Positions 37,523-47,232 of a stretch of 64,000 nt of DNA are shown here, one piece after another. This DNA is from Caldifarciminota bacterium (GTDB taxonomy: Bacteria > Hydrothermota > Hydrothermia > LBFQ01 > DSFT01). The position numbers were made by a program, and so were the translations under genes. Where the stretch lies: positions 108,826 through 172,825 of the forward strand of contig JANXBH010000002.1 of the NCBI GenBank assembly GCA_025060695.1, in the 5' to 3' direction. Under the pieces are notes generated by a model that was not told the origin of the DNA, did not search any database, and saw only the letters and a list, made by a program, of their open reading frames with translations. The number at the start of each line of letters is the position of its first letter. The first letter of the stretch is position 1.

Positions 37523-38140
37523 ATGAGAAGGTTATTTAATATCTTTATTACACTGCTTTTTTTCAATGCGTGTGCAACAACCGAACAAAGACCAAGAACT
37601 CAGTTAGAAATAAGGGAATATCAAACAAGATACTTTCAAGTAAATGATAAGAAAACCATCTCAAAAGCTATATTAAATGTTTTACTTGATGAAGGCTTCG
37701 TTATAAAAAATAGTGATTTAGAATTAGGAATTATAACAGCTGAAAGAGCTATGGATGCTAAAGAAAAAATAGAAGAAGATTCAAAAACTAACTGGGCAGG
37801 AGTATTACTAATAGGAGCTTTAGTTATACTTACAGTTGGACTAATTCTACTACTTTCAAAAGATAAAGACAAAGATGAAGATAGAAAGGATAGTGGCTCA
37901 GGTAGCACAAGTAGTCCATCAAACACAACATATGAAAAAAGTAAGATTTTGGAAACCACAGTAAGTTTTAGTGAATATTCAGATGGTTATAAAGTAAGAG
38001 CGGTATTTCAATATAAAGTTTATGACAATGAAGGTAAGTTAGTTCGTGTTAAGAACTTAGACGATGCAAACTATTACCAAAATTTCTTTTCCAAGCTTGA
38101 CAAAAGTATATTCTTGCAAAAGGAATTAGAAAATAAATAG
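37523..38140 (+). CDS. hypothetical lipoprotein with an internal transmembrane helix
   Basis: 205 aa. Lipobox FFNAC (Cys 17). A soluble domain (about 30-90) is followed by a hydrophobic helix GVLLIGALVILTVGLILLLS, a Lys/Asp-rich then Ser/Gly-rich linker, and a beta domain. Having both a lipid anchor and a helix is unusual. Genes of this type often sit beside BamE-like lipoproteins, as here. Function unknown. Confidence 0.6.
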   Translation: MRRLFNIFITLLFFNACATTEQRPRTQLEIREYQTRYFQVNDKKTISKAILNVLLDEGFVIKNSDLELGIITAERAMDAKEKIEEDSKTNWAGVLLIGALVILTVGLILLLSKDKDKDEDRKDSGSGSTSSPSNTTYEKSKILETTVSFSEYSDGYKVRAVFQYKVYDNEGKLVRVKNLDDANYYQNFFSKLDKSIFLQKELENK

Positions 38141-39123
38141 TGCGGTGTGTATATTTAGTAAATGGTAAAATAGTTATAAAGGATGTAGAAATTCCGAAAT
38201 TAGAAGATGGGGATATACTAATAAAGGTAAAATATGCACTAACTGATGGTACTGACTTAAAGACATATTTAAGAGGTCATCATATAATTAAGGATGGACC
38301 ATTTGGACATGAATATAGCGGTATAGTTGTTGAAAGTAGAAGCGAAAAATTTAAAGTAGGAGATGAAGTTTTTGGTTTAAATAGTGCATATTGTGGAAAT
38401 TGTAAATACTGTAAAGAAAGCAGGGAAAATTTATGTATAAGTTTAAAGTTTTTATTTGGAGCATATGCGGAATATCTCAAAATTCCAAAAGAAATAGTCA
38501 ATAAAAATGTATTTATAAAACCAAAAGAAATTAGCTTTAAAGTCGCTCCAATAATTGAGCCTCTTTCCTGTGTATTTAATGGAATTGAAAAATTAAACTT
38601 AAAAGGTAATGAAAATATCTTGATACTCGGAAGCGGTTCTATTGCTATTATGTTCTTCTTAGCTTTATCAGAAAACCATAATGTAAAAATACACTCAAGG
38701 AGCAAGGATAGACTAAAATTAATTAAGGATAAATTACTATATGAGCAAATTGAAAAGTCATTTATGAAAGAATACAAAGACTTTGATTATAGTATAGTAA
38801 TAGATACAACTGCAAGCTTTGATTTAGTTAATGAAATTCTAAAAAATCCAAGAAGGGGCTCCAAAATTCTATTATTCTCAGGTATGGAAAGCGAGAAATT
38901 TTTAACATTTGAACAAAGTTATTTTCACTACAACGAAATTGATATTATCACATCATTTCACCACAAACCTACTTCCACTAAAAAAGCCTACGAATATTTA
39001 AGAAGAAATCATATGATATTAGAAAATATTATTACTACTGAAGTTGAACTATCGGACATAGAAAAAGCATTTTTCCTAATGAAAGAAAGAAAAGCTTTGA
39101 AAGTCGCTATTAGTGTGCTTTAA
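38140..39123 (+). CDS. zinc-dependent medium-chain alcohol dehydrogenase-like enzyme
   Basis: 327 aa, starting at GTG that overlaps the preceding TAG. Structural zinc cysteines [15 protein letters not shown], catalytic-zinc residues near GHEYSGIV and EPLSC, and a shortened Rossmann motif [11 protein letters not shown]. The nucleotide loop is not the strict GxGxxG. It belongs with the sorbitol/threonine dehydrogenase-type MDR enzymes. Substrate not predictable. Its stop lies within the promoter motif of the ribosomal operon. Confidence 0.82.
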   Translation: MRCVYLVNGKIVIKDVEIPKLEDGDILIKVKYALTDGTDLKTYLRGHHIIKDGPFGHEYSGIVVESRSEKFKVGDEVFGLNSAYCGNCKYCKESRENLCISLKFLFGAYAEYLKIPKEIVNKNVFIKPKEISFKVAPIIEPLSCVFNGIEKLNLKGNENILILGSGSIAIMFFLALSENHNVKIHSRSKDRLKLIKDKLLYEQIEKSFMKEYKDFDYSIVIDTTASFDLVNEILKNPRRGSKILLFSGMESEKFLTFEQSYFHYNEIDIITSFHHKPTSTKKAYEYLRRNHMILENIITTEVELSDIEKAFFLMKERKALKVAISVL

Positions 39124-39128
39124 AATTA
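39119..39128 (+). promoter_or_regulatory. promoter motif of the ribosomal protein operon
   Basis: TTTAAAATTA overlaps the preceding stop codon and ends 9 nt before the rpmJ ATG. Confidence 0.5.
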
Positions 39129-39137
39129 TCGGCACTT

Positions 39138-39251
39138 ATGAAAGTAAGAGCTTCTATAAAAAAAAGATGTGATAAGTGCAAAATAATAAGAAGAAGAGGT
39201 AAAGTAATGATTATTTGTGAAAATTCAAAACATAATCAGAGACAGGGGTAA
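39138..39251 (+). CDS. rpmJ: 50S ribosomal protein L36
   Basis: 37 aa: [20 protein letters not shown] and on to QRQG. Zinc ligands C11, C14, C27 and H32 are all present, so this is the zinc-binding form. It immediately precedes rpsM, the standard order in the alpha operon. infA, map and secY, often upstream, are missing here. Confidence 0.96.
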   Translation: MKVRASIKKRCDKCKIIRRRGKVMIICENSKHNQRQG

Positions 39252-39255
39252 AACT

Positions 39256-39630
39256 ATGGCTCGTATAGCAGGAGTAGACTTACCTAAAAATAAGCCTGTT
39301 TTTATAGGTCTTGAAAGGATATATGGTATAGGTATTCCCTTAGCGATGAAAATATTAGCTCAAACGGACATAGATCCTAATAAGAGAGTAAAGGATTTAA
39401 CAGAAGAAGAAGTATCTAAACTTAAGAATATAGTTGAGAACTTAAGAGTAGAAGGTGCTTTAAAAGCTGAAATTCAGAGAAATATAAAAAGACTAATGGA
39501 TATTAAGTGTTATAGAGGTATTAGACACTTAAAGGGACTACCTGTAAGGGGTCAAAGAACAAGACACAATGCAAGAACGAGAAAAGGTCCAAGAGGTAAT
39601 ATATTCAAGAGAAAGAAAAAAGGAGGTTAA
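39256..39630 (+). CDS. rpsM: 30S ribosomal protein S13
   Basis: 124 aa from the ATG at [12 protein letters not shown]. The frame opens 39 nt earlier inside rpmJ, but the conserved start fixes it here. [26 protein letters not shown] and the basic tail identify S13. Confidence 0.97.
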   Translation: MARIAGVDLPKNKPVFIGLERIYGIGIPLAMKILAQTDIDPNKRVKDLTEEEVSKLKNIVENLRVEGALKAEIQRNIKRLMDIKCYRGIRHLKGLPVRGQRTRHNARTRKGPRGNIFKRKKKGG

Positions 39631-39635
39631 TACTA

Positions 39636-40007
39636 ATGCCTAATAAGCAAAAGAAGAAATTTGGACCCTATGGTATAGCATATATACAATCCACATTTAA
39701 TAATACTATTATTACCATAACAGACTTAGAAGGAAACACTATTTCTTGGGCAAGCGGAGGTAGCGTTGGATTTAAAGGAACAAGAAAAGGGACGCCTTTT
39801 GCAGCAAGCAAGGCTGCAGAGGCGGCTGCAAAAGCAGCAAAACAATTAGGTATTGAAATTGTAGAGGTAAGAGTTTCAGGTCCTGGTGCAGGAAGAGAAA
39901 CTGCAATCAGAGCATTAGTAAGTGCAGGTTTAAAAGTTCATTCTATAAAGGATACTACTCCTATACCTCACAATGGCTGCAAACCACCTAAAAGAAGGAG
40001 GGTATAA
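39636..40007 (+). CDS. rpsK: 30S ribosomal protein S11
   Basis: 123 aa. [48 protein letters not shown] and the [13 protein letters not shown] terminus are canonical S11. AAGGAGG lies 9 nt upstream. Stop overlaps the rpsD start (TAATG). Confidence 0.98.
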   Translation: MPNKQKKKFGPYGIAYIQSTFNNTIITITDLEGNTISWASGGSVGFKGTRKGTPFAASKAAEAAAKAAKQLGIEIVEVRVSGPGAGRETAIRALVSAGLKVHSIKDTTPIPHNGCKPPKRRRV

Positions 40008-40639
40008 TGGCAAGATATACTGGTCCCAGATGTAAACTCTGTAGAAGAGAGGGAGAAAAGTTGTTTTTGAAAGGTCCAAGGTGTTTAACTAAAAAATGTG
40101 CTTTTGAAAGAAGACCTTATTCTCCGGGTATTCACGGTCCAAAGAAAAAGGGAACAAAATTAACAATCTATGGTATTCAGCTTAGGGAAAAACAAAAAGT
40201 AAAGAGAATATATGGAGTATTAGAGGGGCAATTTAGGAGATTTTTTGAAATAGCAAGGAAAATGCCAGGTAATACAGGTGAAAACCTTCTAATTTTACTT
40301 GAAAAAAGATTAGATAATATAGTATATAGGATGGGTTTTGCAAAATCAAGAGCTCAAGCAAGACAGTTTGTTAGACATGGTCATGTTTTAGTAAATGGTA
40401 GAAAAGTAGATATTCCTTCATATTTAGTAAAAGCAGGGGATATTATTATGATTGACGAAAGTTTAAAAGACAACTATGAATTAAAATCAGCAATAGAATT
40501 TTCAAAACAAATGATAAAACCAGATTGGTTAGAAGTGGACCATAACAATATGTTAGGAAAAGTTATAAGAGAGCCTCAAAGAATAGATGTATCGCATCCT
40601 ATAAATGAAAGACTTATAGTAGAGTTATATTCTAAATAG
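40007..40639 (+). CDS. rpsD: 30S ribosomal protein S4, zinc-finger form
   Basis: 210 aa. The N-terminus has a four-Cys zinc site (CKLC...CLTKKC), followed by [12 protein letters not shown]. The S4 RNA-binding domain ([30 protein letters not shown]) is complete. Primary 16S rRNA binder and frequent autoregulator of the alpha operon. Confidence 0.97.
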   Translation: MARYTGPRCKLCRREGEKLFLKGPRCLTKKCAFERRPYSPGIHGPKKKGTKLTIYGIQLREKQKVKRIYGVLEGQFRRFFEIARKMPGNTGENLLILLEKRLDNIVYRMGFAKSRAQARQFVRHGHVLVNGRKVDIPSYLVKAGDIIMIDESLKDNYELKSAIEFSKQMIKPDWLEVDHNNMLGKVIREPQRIDVSHPINERLIVELYSK

Positions 40640-40648
40640 GAGGTAATT

Positions 40649-41632
40649 ATGAGTTTTGTGAATTTTTTATATCCAAAAGGTTTTTATGTAGACGAAATTA
40701 GTAATGACTATATAAAAATAGTAATTCCATATCTTGAAAAGGGATACGGTATTACAATTGGAAATGCTCTAAGAAGAATTCTTCTTTCTTCAATTGAGGG
40801 ATATGCTGTTGTTGGAGTTTACATTGAAGGTGTCGTTCATGAATTTTCATCAATTGATGGAGTTTTAGAAGATGTCCCATATATTTTATTGAATCTAAAG
40901 AAAGTAAGATTTAAAATTGATGAGAATTTAATTACATTTCCTGCAAGGGTAAGTATTAACTTTCAAGGTCCAGGTGAAATAAGAGCTGACGCAATTAAAA
41001 CATATTCAGGTATAGATATTGTAAATAGAGACCAGTTTATAGCAACTGTTACAACAGAAAGGAATTTAAATATTGACATATATATAGATAAAGGTATTGG
41101 TTTTGTACCAAAAGAAGAGTACCCTGAAAATTACAAAGATTTGTTTAGTTTTGGAACAATATTCGTAGATGGTAATTTCTCACCAATTGAAAAAGTAAAC
41201 TGGTCAGTTGAAAAGATGAGATACGAAGCATACATGGACAAAGATAAGCTTACTTTAGAAATATGGACAAATGGGACGGTAAATCCACTGAACATATATA
41301 AAAAAGCTCTTGAAATCTTAGAGAAACATATTTCACTACTAAAGAACGAGTTAAGAAAGCAAGAAGAATTTGAATATACTTCTATAGAGGAATTTAATAA
41401 GAGAATAGAGTTAGTAAAATCTAAACCTATTACTGACTTACCTCTATCTCCAAAAGTAATAGAGTTATTAAAATCTAAAAAAATAGAAACTATTGGAGAA
41501 CTTATAACATATGCGGAAGAAGAAGTAGGTGATTGGTTTAATGAAGCAGGATTACCCCAACGAGATTTTGAAGACTTAAGAAATAAGGTATATGCTTTAT
41601 CTTTAAAATTTTCTAGTAAAGCAAGGGGTTAA
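40649..41632 (+). CDS. rpoA: RNA polymerase alpha subunit
   Basis: 327 aa. Alpha-NTD with GYGITIGNALRRILLSSIEGYAV is complete, and an alpha-CTD follows a linker (about 255 onward; LPLSPKVIELLKSKKIETIGELI, then FEDLRNKVYALSLKF). AGGAGG is 6 nt upstream. Position between rpsD and rplQ is the conserved order. Confidence 0.98.
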   Translation: MSFVNFLYPKGFYVDEISNDYIKIVIPYLEKGYGITIGNALRRILLSSIEGYAVVGVYIEGVVHEFSSIDGVLEDVPYILLNLKKVRFKIDENLITFPARVSINFQGPGEIRADAIKTYSGIDIVNRDQFIATVTTERNLNIDIYIDKGIGFVPKEEYPENYKDLFSFGTIFVDGNFSPIEKVNWSVEKMRYEAYMDKDKLTLEIWTNGTVNPLNIYKKALEILEKHISLLKNELRKQEEFEYTSIEEFNKRIELVKSKPITDLPLSPKVIELLKSKKIETIGELITYAEEEVGDWFNEAGLPQRDFEDLRNKVYALSLKFSSKARG

Positions 41633-41634
41633 AT

Positions 41635-42030
41635 ATGAGGCATTTAAATAAAATAAAAAAACTATCAAGGGAGAGAGAACATCGAAAAGCATTATTAAGA
41701 AACTTAGCAAGAAGTATATTTGAAAAAGGATATATAATTACAACAACCACAAAAGCAAAAGCTTGCAAGTCTATAGTAGATAGGATTCTTGCAAGAGCAA
41801 CTGAAAATACTCTCCATAGTAGAAGATTAGTAAATAGATTTTTCAATGACAGAAAACTTGTAAAGAAAATATTTGATGATATCGCACCACTTTATAAAAA
41901 TATAAAAAGTGGTTTTACTACAATTGTAAAATATGGATATAGAAGAGGTGATGGAGCTGAACTTTCGCTATTAAAGCTAATAAATTTTCCTCAAAAGAAG
42001 GAAGAGAAAAATGAGCAAGCATCTAAATGA
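41635..42030 (+). CDS. rplQ: 50S ribosomal protein L17
   Basis: 131 aa. MRHLNKIKKLSREREHRKAL, NLARSIFEKGYIITTTTKAK and the GDGAELSLLKL end identify L17. The last 20 bp overlap the thioredoxin gene. Confidence 0.97.
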   Translation: MRHLNKIKKLSREREHRKALLRNLARSIFEKGYIITTTTKAKACKSIVDRILARATENTLHSRRLVNRFFNDRKLVKKIFDDIAPLYKNIKSGFTTIVKYGYRRGDGAELSLLKLINFPQKKEEKNEQASK

Positions 42031-42340
42031 GAAGGAATTTGATAGCGCTATAAGTGAAAAGGGTAATATAGTAGTTGACTTCTGGGCACAGTGGTGCATG
42101 CCTTGTAAAGCTATAGAACCGATATTAAATGAAGCAGAAAAAGACTTAGATATAAAGGTATATAAATTAAATGTAGATGACTATCCTGAAATTGCGCAGA
42201 GATTTAATATATTTTCCATACCTACATTGCTATGCTTTAAGGATGGAAAACTTGTAGGTAAAGTTGTTGGTGCTATGCCAAAACAAAAGTTATATAAAAA
42301 ACTTATGGAGATTTTTCAGATAGAAGGAGAATTAAAATGA
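42011..42340 (+). CDS. thioredoxin with CMPC active site
   Basis: 109 aa, single thioredoxin domain. VVDFWAQWCMPCKAIEPIL gives C29/C32 with Met-Pro between instead of the usual Gly-Pro; the cis-Pro loop is FSIPTLLCFKDG. Cytosolic, no signal peptide. It is embedded between rplQ and rplM with overlaps on both sides (20 and 4 bp), so it is translated with the ribosomal proteins. The Met may shift redox potential, which is inference. Confidence 0.92.
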   Translation: MSKHLNEKEFDSAISEKGNIVVDFWAQWCMPCKAIEPILNEAEKDLDIKVYKLNVDDYPEIAQRFNIFSIPTLLCFKDGKLVGKVVGAMPKQKLYKKLMEIFQIEGELK

Positions 42341-42786
42341 AGACCACATTTTTTAATAATATAGATGGAAGCAAAAGAAAGTGGTGGATAGTAGATGCCC
42401 AAGGTAAGGTTCTTGGAAGATTGGCAAGTACTATTGCAAAAATTTTAACTGGAAAACATAAGAAGGAATATACACCATCTGAAGATATGGGAGATTATGT
42501 AATTGTAATAAATGCGGAAAAAGTGGTTCTTAGCGGAAAAAAATGGCAAAATAAAATATATAGATGGCATTCTGGTTATATTGGTGGTTTAAAGGAATAT
42601 AGTGCATACGAGTTATATAAAAAAGATCCAAGAAGGCTTATCTATATTGCAGTAAAAGGAATGCTCCCTAAAAATAGGACAAGAAAAAGAAGATTAAAAA
42701 GATTAAGAATTTTCATAGGTCCAGAGCATATACATAGAGCTCAAGAGCCTAAAATTCTTGAAATAAAGGAGGATTATAAAATATGA
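42337..42786 (+). CDS. rplM: 50S ribosomal protein L13
   Basis: 149 aa. KWWIVDAQGKVLGRLASTIAKIL, HKKEYTPSEDMGDYVIVINA and GMLPKNRTRKRRLKRLRIF identify L13. ATGA overlap with the thioredoxin gene, and a 4-bp overlap with rpsI. Confidence 0.97.
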   Translation: MKTTFFNNIDGSKRKWWIVDAQGKVLGRLASTIAKILTGKHKKEYTPSEDMGDYVIVINAEKVVLSGKKWQNKIYRWHSGYIGGLKEYSAYELYKKDPRRLIYIAVKGMLPKNRTRKRRLKRLRIFIGPEHIHRAQEPKILEIKEDYKI

Positions 42787-43274
42787 ATGTCTATAAAGAG
42801 AAGCAGCTTTATACAGGGGATAAGATACTATTTTTAGATACAGGTGAAAGAATAATGCTAAAGAAATTTAAAAATGACTATAAAAAAATAATATTTACTA
42901 CAGGTTCTAGGAAAAGTTCAACTGCCCGCGTAAGACTTAAAAGTTGGGGAAATGGCAAAATATACATAAATGGCAAGCGATTAAATGAATACTTCAAAAG
43001 TGATGAATATCAAAAATTAGTCTTAAAACCATTAGAACTTACAAATAGTATAGGATTATATGATGTAGTAGTGAAGGTAGAAGGTGGAGGTATATCTGGT
43101 CAGGCAGGTGCGATAAGTCATGGTATTGCAAGAGCATTGGCAGTTTTAGAACCTGAAAAATACAGAAAAGTTCTTAAAAAAGCTGGCTTATTAAGAAGAG
43201 ATCCAAGAGAAAAGGAGAGGATGAAATATGCAAGAAGTAAAAGAAGAAGGTCTTGGCAATATACCAAACGTTAA
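42783..43274 (+). CDS. rpsI: 30S ribosomal protein S9 with N-terminal extension
   Basis: 163 aa against about 130 usual. The S9 core begins at FTTGSRKSSTARVRL (about residue 38) and ends RRRSWQYTKR, where most bacteria have a shorter Gln-Phe-Ser-Lys-Arg end. The first 36 residues are extra. The ATG at 42783 has AAGGAGG 9 nt upstream, so the extension looks genuine. An internal ATG (M25) has no comparable site. The 3' 47 bp overlap rpsB. Confidence 0.93.
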   Translation: MNVYKEKQLYTGDKILFLDTGERIMLKKFKNDYKKIIFTTGSRKSSTARVRLKSWGNGKIYINGKRLNEYFKSDEYQKLVLKPLELTNSIGLYDVVVKVEGGGISGQAGAISHGIARALAVLEPEKYRKVLKKAGLLRRDPREKERMKYARSKRRRSWQYTKR

Positions 43275-43968
43275 GATAGAACAACTTTTAGAAGCAGGAG
43301 CACATTTTGGTCATAAAAAAAGCAAGTGGAATCCTAAAATGGCAAAATATATCTTTAGGGAAATAAATGGTTATCACATTCTGGATCTCAGAAAAACTAT
43401 TTTACTCTTAGAAAATGCACTAAGATTTATATACGATATTGCATCAAAAAATGGAAATATACTTTTTGTTTGCACTAAAAAGAATCTAAGAGATACTATA
43501 GTAAATTTTGCTAATGAAGCAGGTGTATTTTATGTAGTTGAGAGGTGGCCTGGTGGTCTTCTTACTAACTTTGAAACTACAAAGCAAAGATTAATAAGAA
43601 TTAAAGAGCTTGAAGGCATATTTGAAGAATACAACAAAGGCAAGAGTGTATATGTAAAAAAGGAAATAGTTGAACTACAAAAAGAATACGATAAATTATT
43701 AAAAAAATTTGGAGGTGTAAGAAGTATGGAGGATTTACCGAGTGCAATATATATAATTGATCCTGTAAATGAAAAGCTTGCAGTCCACGAAGCTAATGTA
43801 TTAAAAATTCCAACAATTGCTATATGTGATACAAATGCAGACCCTGAACTCATTACTTATCCTATACCTGCAAACGACGATGCAATAAAGAGTGTATCAT
43901 TAATAACTTCATTAGTAGTTGAAACTATAAAAAGAGGAAAACAGGCAGGTTTAACATGGCAGATATAA
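43228..43968 (+). CDS. rpsB: 30S ribosomal protein S2
   Basis: 246 aa. KIEQLLEAGAHFGHKKSKWNP, YHILDLRKTILLLENAL, VERWPGGLLTNFETTKQR and DPVNEKLAVHEANVLKIP identify S2. The start lies 47 bp inside rpsI with AAGGAGAGG a few bases before it. There is no later ATG before the S2 core, so the long overlap appears real and adds about 15 residues at the N-terminus. Confidence 0.96.
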   Translation: MQEVKEEGLGNIPNVKIEQLLEAGAHFGHKKSKWNPKMAKYIFREINGYHILDLRKTILLLENALRFIYDIASKNGNILFVCTKKNLRDTIVNFANEAGVFYVVERWPGGLLTNFETTKQRLIRIKELEGIFEEYNKGKSVYVKKEIVELQKEYDKLLKKFGGVRSMEDLPSAIYIIDPVNEKLAVHEANVLKIPTIAICDTNADPELITYPIPANDDAIKSVSLITSLVVETIKRGKQAGLTWQI

Positions 43969-44813
43969 AGCCTGAATTATTAAAAGAACTAAGAGAAAGG
44001 ACAGGCGCAGGTTTGATGGATTGCAAAAAGGCACTTATAGAGGCAGACGGAGATATAGAAAAGGCTGTAGAAATTTTAAGAAAAATGGGCATAGCAAAAA
44101 GTGAAAAAAAGCTTACAAAGGAAGCGAGACAGGGTTTAGTAGCATCTTATCTATCAGAAGATAGGAAGCTTGGAATCTTAGTAGAGTTAAATTGTGAAAC
44201 TGACTTCGTATCTGCAACGGATGATTTTAAGAAATTATTAAATGAAATTCTAAATGCAATAAAAACATATAGACCAAAAACTATAGATGAAGCGAAGCTA
44301 ATAAAATTAGACACAGGAGATACAATTGAAGATGCAATTAAACTACTTATTAGCAAAGTTGGAGAAAACATAATTCTAAGAAGATTTTCTATTTTTGAGA
44401 GTAAAAATGGATTTATAGAAATATACGTTCATCCCGGTTCAATGCTTGCGAGTATGGTAGAAATAGAACCACATGACGAGAAACTATATCAATTTTCAAG
44501 AGATATAGCTATGCAAATTGCTGCTATGTCAGCCATAAGCATTTCAGAAGAAGATATGCCAAAAGACATTTTAGAAAGGGAGAAGGAAATTTATAGAGAA
44601 CAAGCTATAAAAGAAGGAAAGCCAGAAAAAGTAATTGATAAAATTGTAGAGGGTAAAATAAAGGCATTCCTTTCAGAAAAAGTCCTATTAAATCAGCAGT
44701 TTATAAAAGACAATACTAAAAGTGTGCTTGAATATAAGAAAGAAGTTGAAAGTAGTTTAAATTTAAGCGTAAATATTTTAAGATTTGTAAGATATAAAGT
44801 AGGTGAAGAATGA
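43956..44813 (+). CDS. tsf: elongation factor Ts
   Basis: 285 aa. [24 protein letters not shown] is the conserved N-terminal UBA-like start, and LNCETDFV and IAMQIAA follow. Exchanges GDP for GTP on EF-Tu. 13-bp overlap with rpsB; 4-bp overlap with the PLP enzyme gene downstream. Confidence 0.97.
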   Translation: MADIKPELLKELRERTGAGLMDCKKALIEADGDIEKAVEILRKMGIAKSEKKLTKEARQGLVASYLSEDRKLGILVELNCETDFVSATDDFKKLLNEILNAIKTYRPKTIDEAKLIKLDTGDTIEDAIKLLISKVGENIILRRFSIFESKNGFIEIYVHPGSMLASMVEIEPHDEKLYQFSRDIAMQIAAMSAISISEEDMPKDILEREKEIYREQAIKEGKPEKVIDKIVEGKIKAFLSEKVLLNQQFIKDNTKSVLEYKKEVESSLNLSVNILRFVRYKVGEE

Positions 44814-45982
44814 AACTTGGATTTATAGTTGAAGAGTTAGAGAAATTAAAAAATGAAGGACTCTATGTTAATATTAGAACCATAGAAAGTGAAGTTTCTT
44901 CATGGTTTATAGTAGATAATAAGAAGTGTTTAAATTTAACTTCAAATAATTATCTTGGATTTGCATCTGAAAAAAAATTAGTTGAAAAAGTTATAGAATA
45001 TATCAAAATCTATGGAATTAGTCCTGCGGCAGTAAGGACGATATCAGGGACGATGAGTTTACACGTAGAATTAGAAAGAAAATTAGCAAAGTTTAAACAT
45101 GTTGAAGATGTAATTTTATTACAAAGTGGATTTATGGCAAATCTTGCAGTGATACCTGCTATTGTATCAAGTGAAGATGTTATATTTTCAGATGAACTAA
45201 ATCATGCATCAATAATTGATGGTTGTAGACTAAGTAAGGCAGAGATTGTAAGATATAGACATTTAGATATGAATGATTTAGAGGATAAAATTAAGAAGTA
45301 TTCAAATAAAAGAAGAAAACTTATTGTAAGTGATGGGGTATTTTCTATGGATGGAGATATTGCACCATTGAATGAACTAATTGATATTTCAAATAGATAT
45401 GGAGCAATATTGATGATTGATGATGCCCATGGGGAAGGTGTGCTTGGAAGAAATGGAAGGGGTATAGTAGACCATTTTGACGCACATGGCAAAGTAGATA
45501 TTGAAGTGGGAACATTATCTAAAGCATTTGGTGTTGTTGGAGGTTTCGTAGCGGGAAGTAGATTTCTAATTGAATATTTAAAGCAAAGAGCAAGACCTTT
45601 CCTATTTTCTAGTGCTCTTACTGTCGCCGATACTGCTGCGAATTTAGGAGCACTTGAAATTATGGAAAGTTCTGACGAAAGAGTTAAAAAACTATGGGAA
45701 AACAAAAATTACTTTCAAAATCAATTAGTAAATATGGGTTTTAATATAGGAAGCACAAAAACACCTATTACACCAGTAATAGTAGGAGAAGAGAAAAAAG
45801 CACAAGAATTTTCAAAGAAATTATTTGAAAATAACATATTCGTTCAAGCAATTGTATATCCTACTGTACCAAAAGGAACTGCGAGATTAAGAGTTATGTT
45901 ATCTGCAATTCATAAAAAAGAAGACTTAGATTTCGCACTTGAAACATTTGAGAAAATAGGAAAAGAATTAGCTATTATTTAG
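44810..45982 (+). CDS. Kbl/BioF-type PLP-dependent acyltransferase
   Basis: 390 aa alpha-oxoamine synthase. [50 protein letters not shown] and the PLP lysine K238 in [18 protein letters not shown]. Glycine C-acetyltransferase (2-amino-3-ketobutyrate CoA ligase) is the most usual annotation for this subtype. 8-amino-7-oxononanoate synthase is the alternative, and no biotin or threonine-dehydrogenase gene is adjacent. Coupled to tsf by ATGA. Confidence 0.88.
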   Translation: MKLGFIVEELEKLKNEGLYVNIRTIESEVSSWFIVDNKKCLNLTSNNYLGFASEKKLVEKVIEYIKIYGISPAAVRTISGTMSLHVELERKLAKFKHVEDVILLQSGFMANLAVIPAIVSSEDVIFSDELNHASIIDGCRLSKAEIVRYRHLDMNDLEDKIKKYSNKRRKLIVSDGVFSMDGDIAPLNELIDISNRYGAILMIDDAHGEGVLGRNGRGIVDHFDAHGKVDIEVGTLSKAFGVVGGFVAGSRFLIEYLKQRARPFLFSSALTVADTAANLGALEIMESSDERVKKLWENKNYFQNQLVNMGFNIGSTKTPITPVIVGEEKKAQEFSKKLFENNIFVQAIVYPTVPKGTARLRVMLSAIHKKEDLDFALETFEKIGKELAII

Positions 45983-45983
45983 C

Positions 45984-45993
45984 TTTAAAATTT
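45984..45993 (+). promoter_or_regulatory. TTTAAAATTT promoter motif of lipB
   Basis: Ends 6 nt before the TTG start of lipB; no Shine-Dalgarno sequence. Confidence 0.6.
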
Positions 45994-45999
45994 TAGAAA

Positions 46000-46677
46000 T
46001 TGGATGCAATAGTTATCAGAAGCAATTTGATAGAATATAAAAAAGCTCTTGAAATTCAAAAAATTATTCACAATTTAAGGAAAAGTGATGTTTTACCAGA
46101 TACATTATGGCTATTGGAGCATGAACCTGTAATAACACTTGGAAGAAGCGGAAAAATAGAAAATTTATTAGTTCCAGAAGATTACTTAAAAAAAATAGGA
46201 ATAAATATTTACTACGTTGAAAGAGGTGGTGATATTACCTATCATGGACCGGGTCAAATTATAGGATATGTATTTTTCAAAATTGACGGTCTAGATAAAG
46301 TAAGGGACTTTGTAGGAAAAATAGAAACAGCTATTATTACCGCTCTAAAAAAGATAAACATAAATGCAAAAACCATAGAAAAACATAGAGGTGTATGGGT
46401 AAACCAAAATAAGATATGTGCAATAGGGGTTGCAATTAAGGATTGGGTCTCATTTCATGGCTTTGCACTATACTTAAATCCAATAATGGAACATTTTAAT
46501 TTAATAGTCCCATGTGGTATAATGGACAAAGGTATAACAAGTGTATATAAGGAAACTTCAATAGACAACAGAAAACTATTAGAAGAACTATTAATACTTG
46601 GTTTTCAGGAGGTCTTTAATATTTCCTTTAGGGAAGAGAAATTAGAGGAAATTCTTAAAATGGAGGTGAAAGTATGA
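46000..46677 (+). CDS. lipB: octanoyl-[acyl carrier protein]:protein N-octanoyltransferase
   Basis: 225 aa. RGGDITYHGPGQIIGYVFF, the acyl-site lysine K138 (NQNKICAIGVAI) and the catalytic C172 (IVPCGIMDKGITSV) are intact. It transfers octanoate to lipoyl domains of dehydrogenase complexes. The start is TTG, and its distance from the promoter motif supports it. The 3' end overlaps the next gene by 4 bp. Confidence 0.94.
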   Translation: MDAIVIRSNLIEYKKALEIQKIIHNLRKSDVLPDTLWLLEHEPVITLGRSGKIENLLVPEDYLKKIGINIYYVERGGDITYHGPGQIIGYVFFKIDGLDKVRDFVGKIETAIITALKKININAKTIEKHRGVWVNQNKICAIGVAIKDWVSFHGFALYLNPIMEHFNLIVPCGIMDKGITSVYKETSIDNRKLLEELLILGFQEVFNISFREEKLEEILKMEVKV

Positions 46678-47228
46678 AAATCTTAACACTTTTTCTTTTT
46701 AGTGAGATTTCAGACTATGAAAAACAGCAGATTATAGATATAGGAGAAAAAACTGCAATGTTCTTAATTGATAGTCTAAGAAAAGAGCTTCTTAATGCTC
46801 TTTCTAAAAATCCTGAAAATGCAATAGAAGTTTGCTCTAAAAAGGCACAATCTATAACGAAGTCAATAGAAAATAAAACAGGATACAAACTAAAAAGAAC
46901 TACATTTAAATATAGAAATCAACTAAATAAACCTGATAAATACGAAGAAGAAGTTTTAAGTATATTTGAAAAGTCCAATCCTATGCCTAACTATTACATT
47001 CAAAAAGTAAAGGAAGGGAAAACTGAAGTTTATAGATACTATAAACCACTAAAAGTTGATGGAGTATGCATAATGTGCCATGGCGATAGAAATAGTATGA
47101 ATGAAAATATACTAAAAAAGATAAACAAGATATATCCAAATGACAAAGCCCATGGTTATAAAGTTGGTGAATTTAGAGGTGTTGTGAGAGTTTCAATACC
47201 TGTAGAAAAAATTAAAAAAGGAGGATAA
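46674..47228 (+). CDS. DUF3365 (Tll0287-like) c-type haem protein
   Basis: 184 aa. A short hydrophobic N-terminus is likely a signal peptide. The Tll0287-like sensor fold follows: GEKTAMFLIDSLRKELL, then AIEVCSKKAQSI. The haem motif is C132-I-M-C135-H136, followed by the C-terminal FRGVVRVSIPVEK. Such domains bind a c-type haem outside the cytoplasm and are suspected redox or gas sensors. Placed between lipB and leucine dehydrogenase, a context that does not explain it. Confidence 0.85.
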   Translation: MKILTLFLFSEISDYEKQQIIDIGEKTAMFLIDSLRKELLNALSKNPENAIEVCSKKAQSITKSIENKTGYKLKRTTFKYRNQLNKPDKYEEEVLSIFEKSNPMPNYYIQKVKEGKTEVYRYYKPLKVDGVCIMCHGDRNSMNENILKKINKIYPNDKAHGYKVGEFRGVVRVSIPVEKIKKGG

Positions 47229-47232
47229 AGTT

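Noticed and set aside
38520-39137. Missing infA/secY upstream of rpmJ, considered as a deletion
   Set aside because: The promoter motif just before rpmJ shows a normal unit start, and many phyla place these genes elsewhere. This is not evidence of deletion.
45202-45705. 167-codon minus-strand frame inside the Kbl/BioF-type gene
   Set aside because: Shadow of a strongly conserved PLP enzyme region; no start signal.
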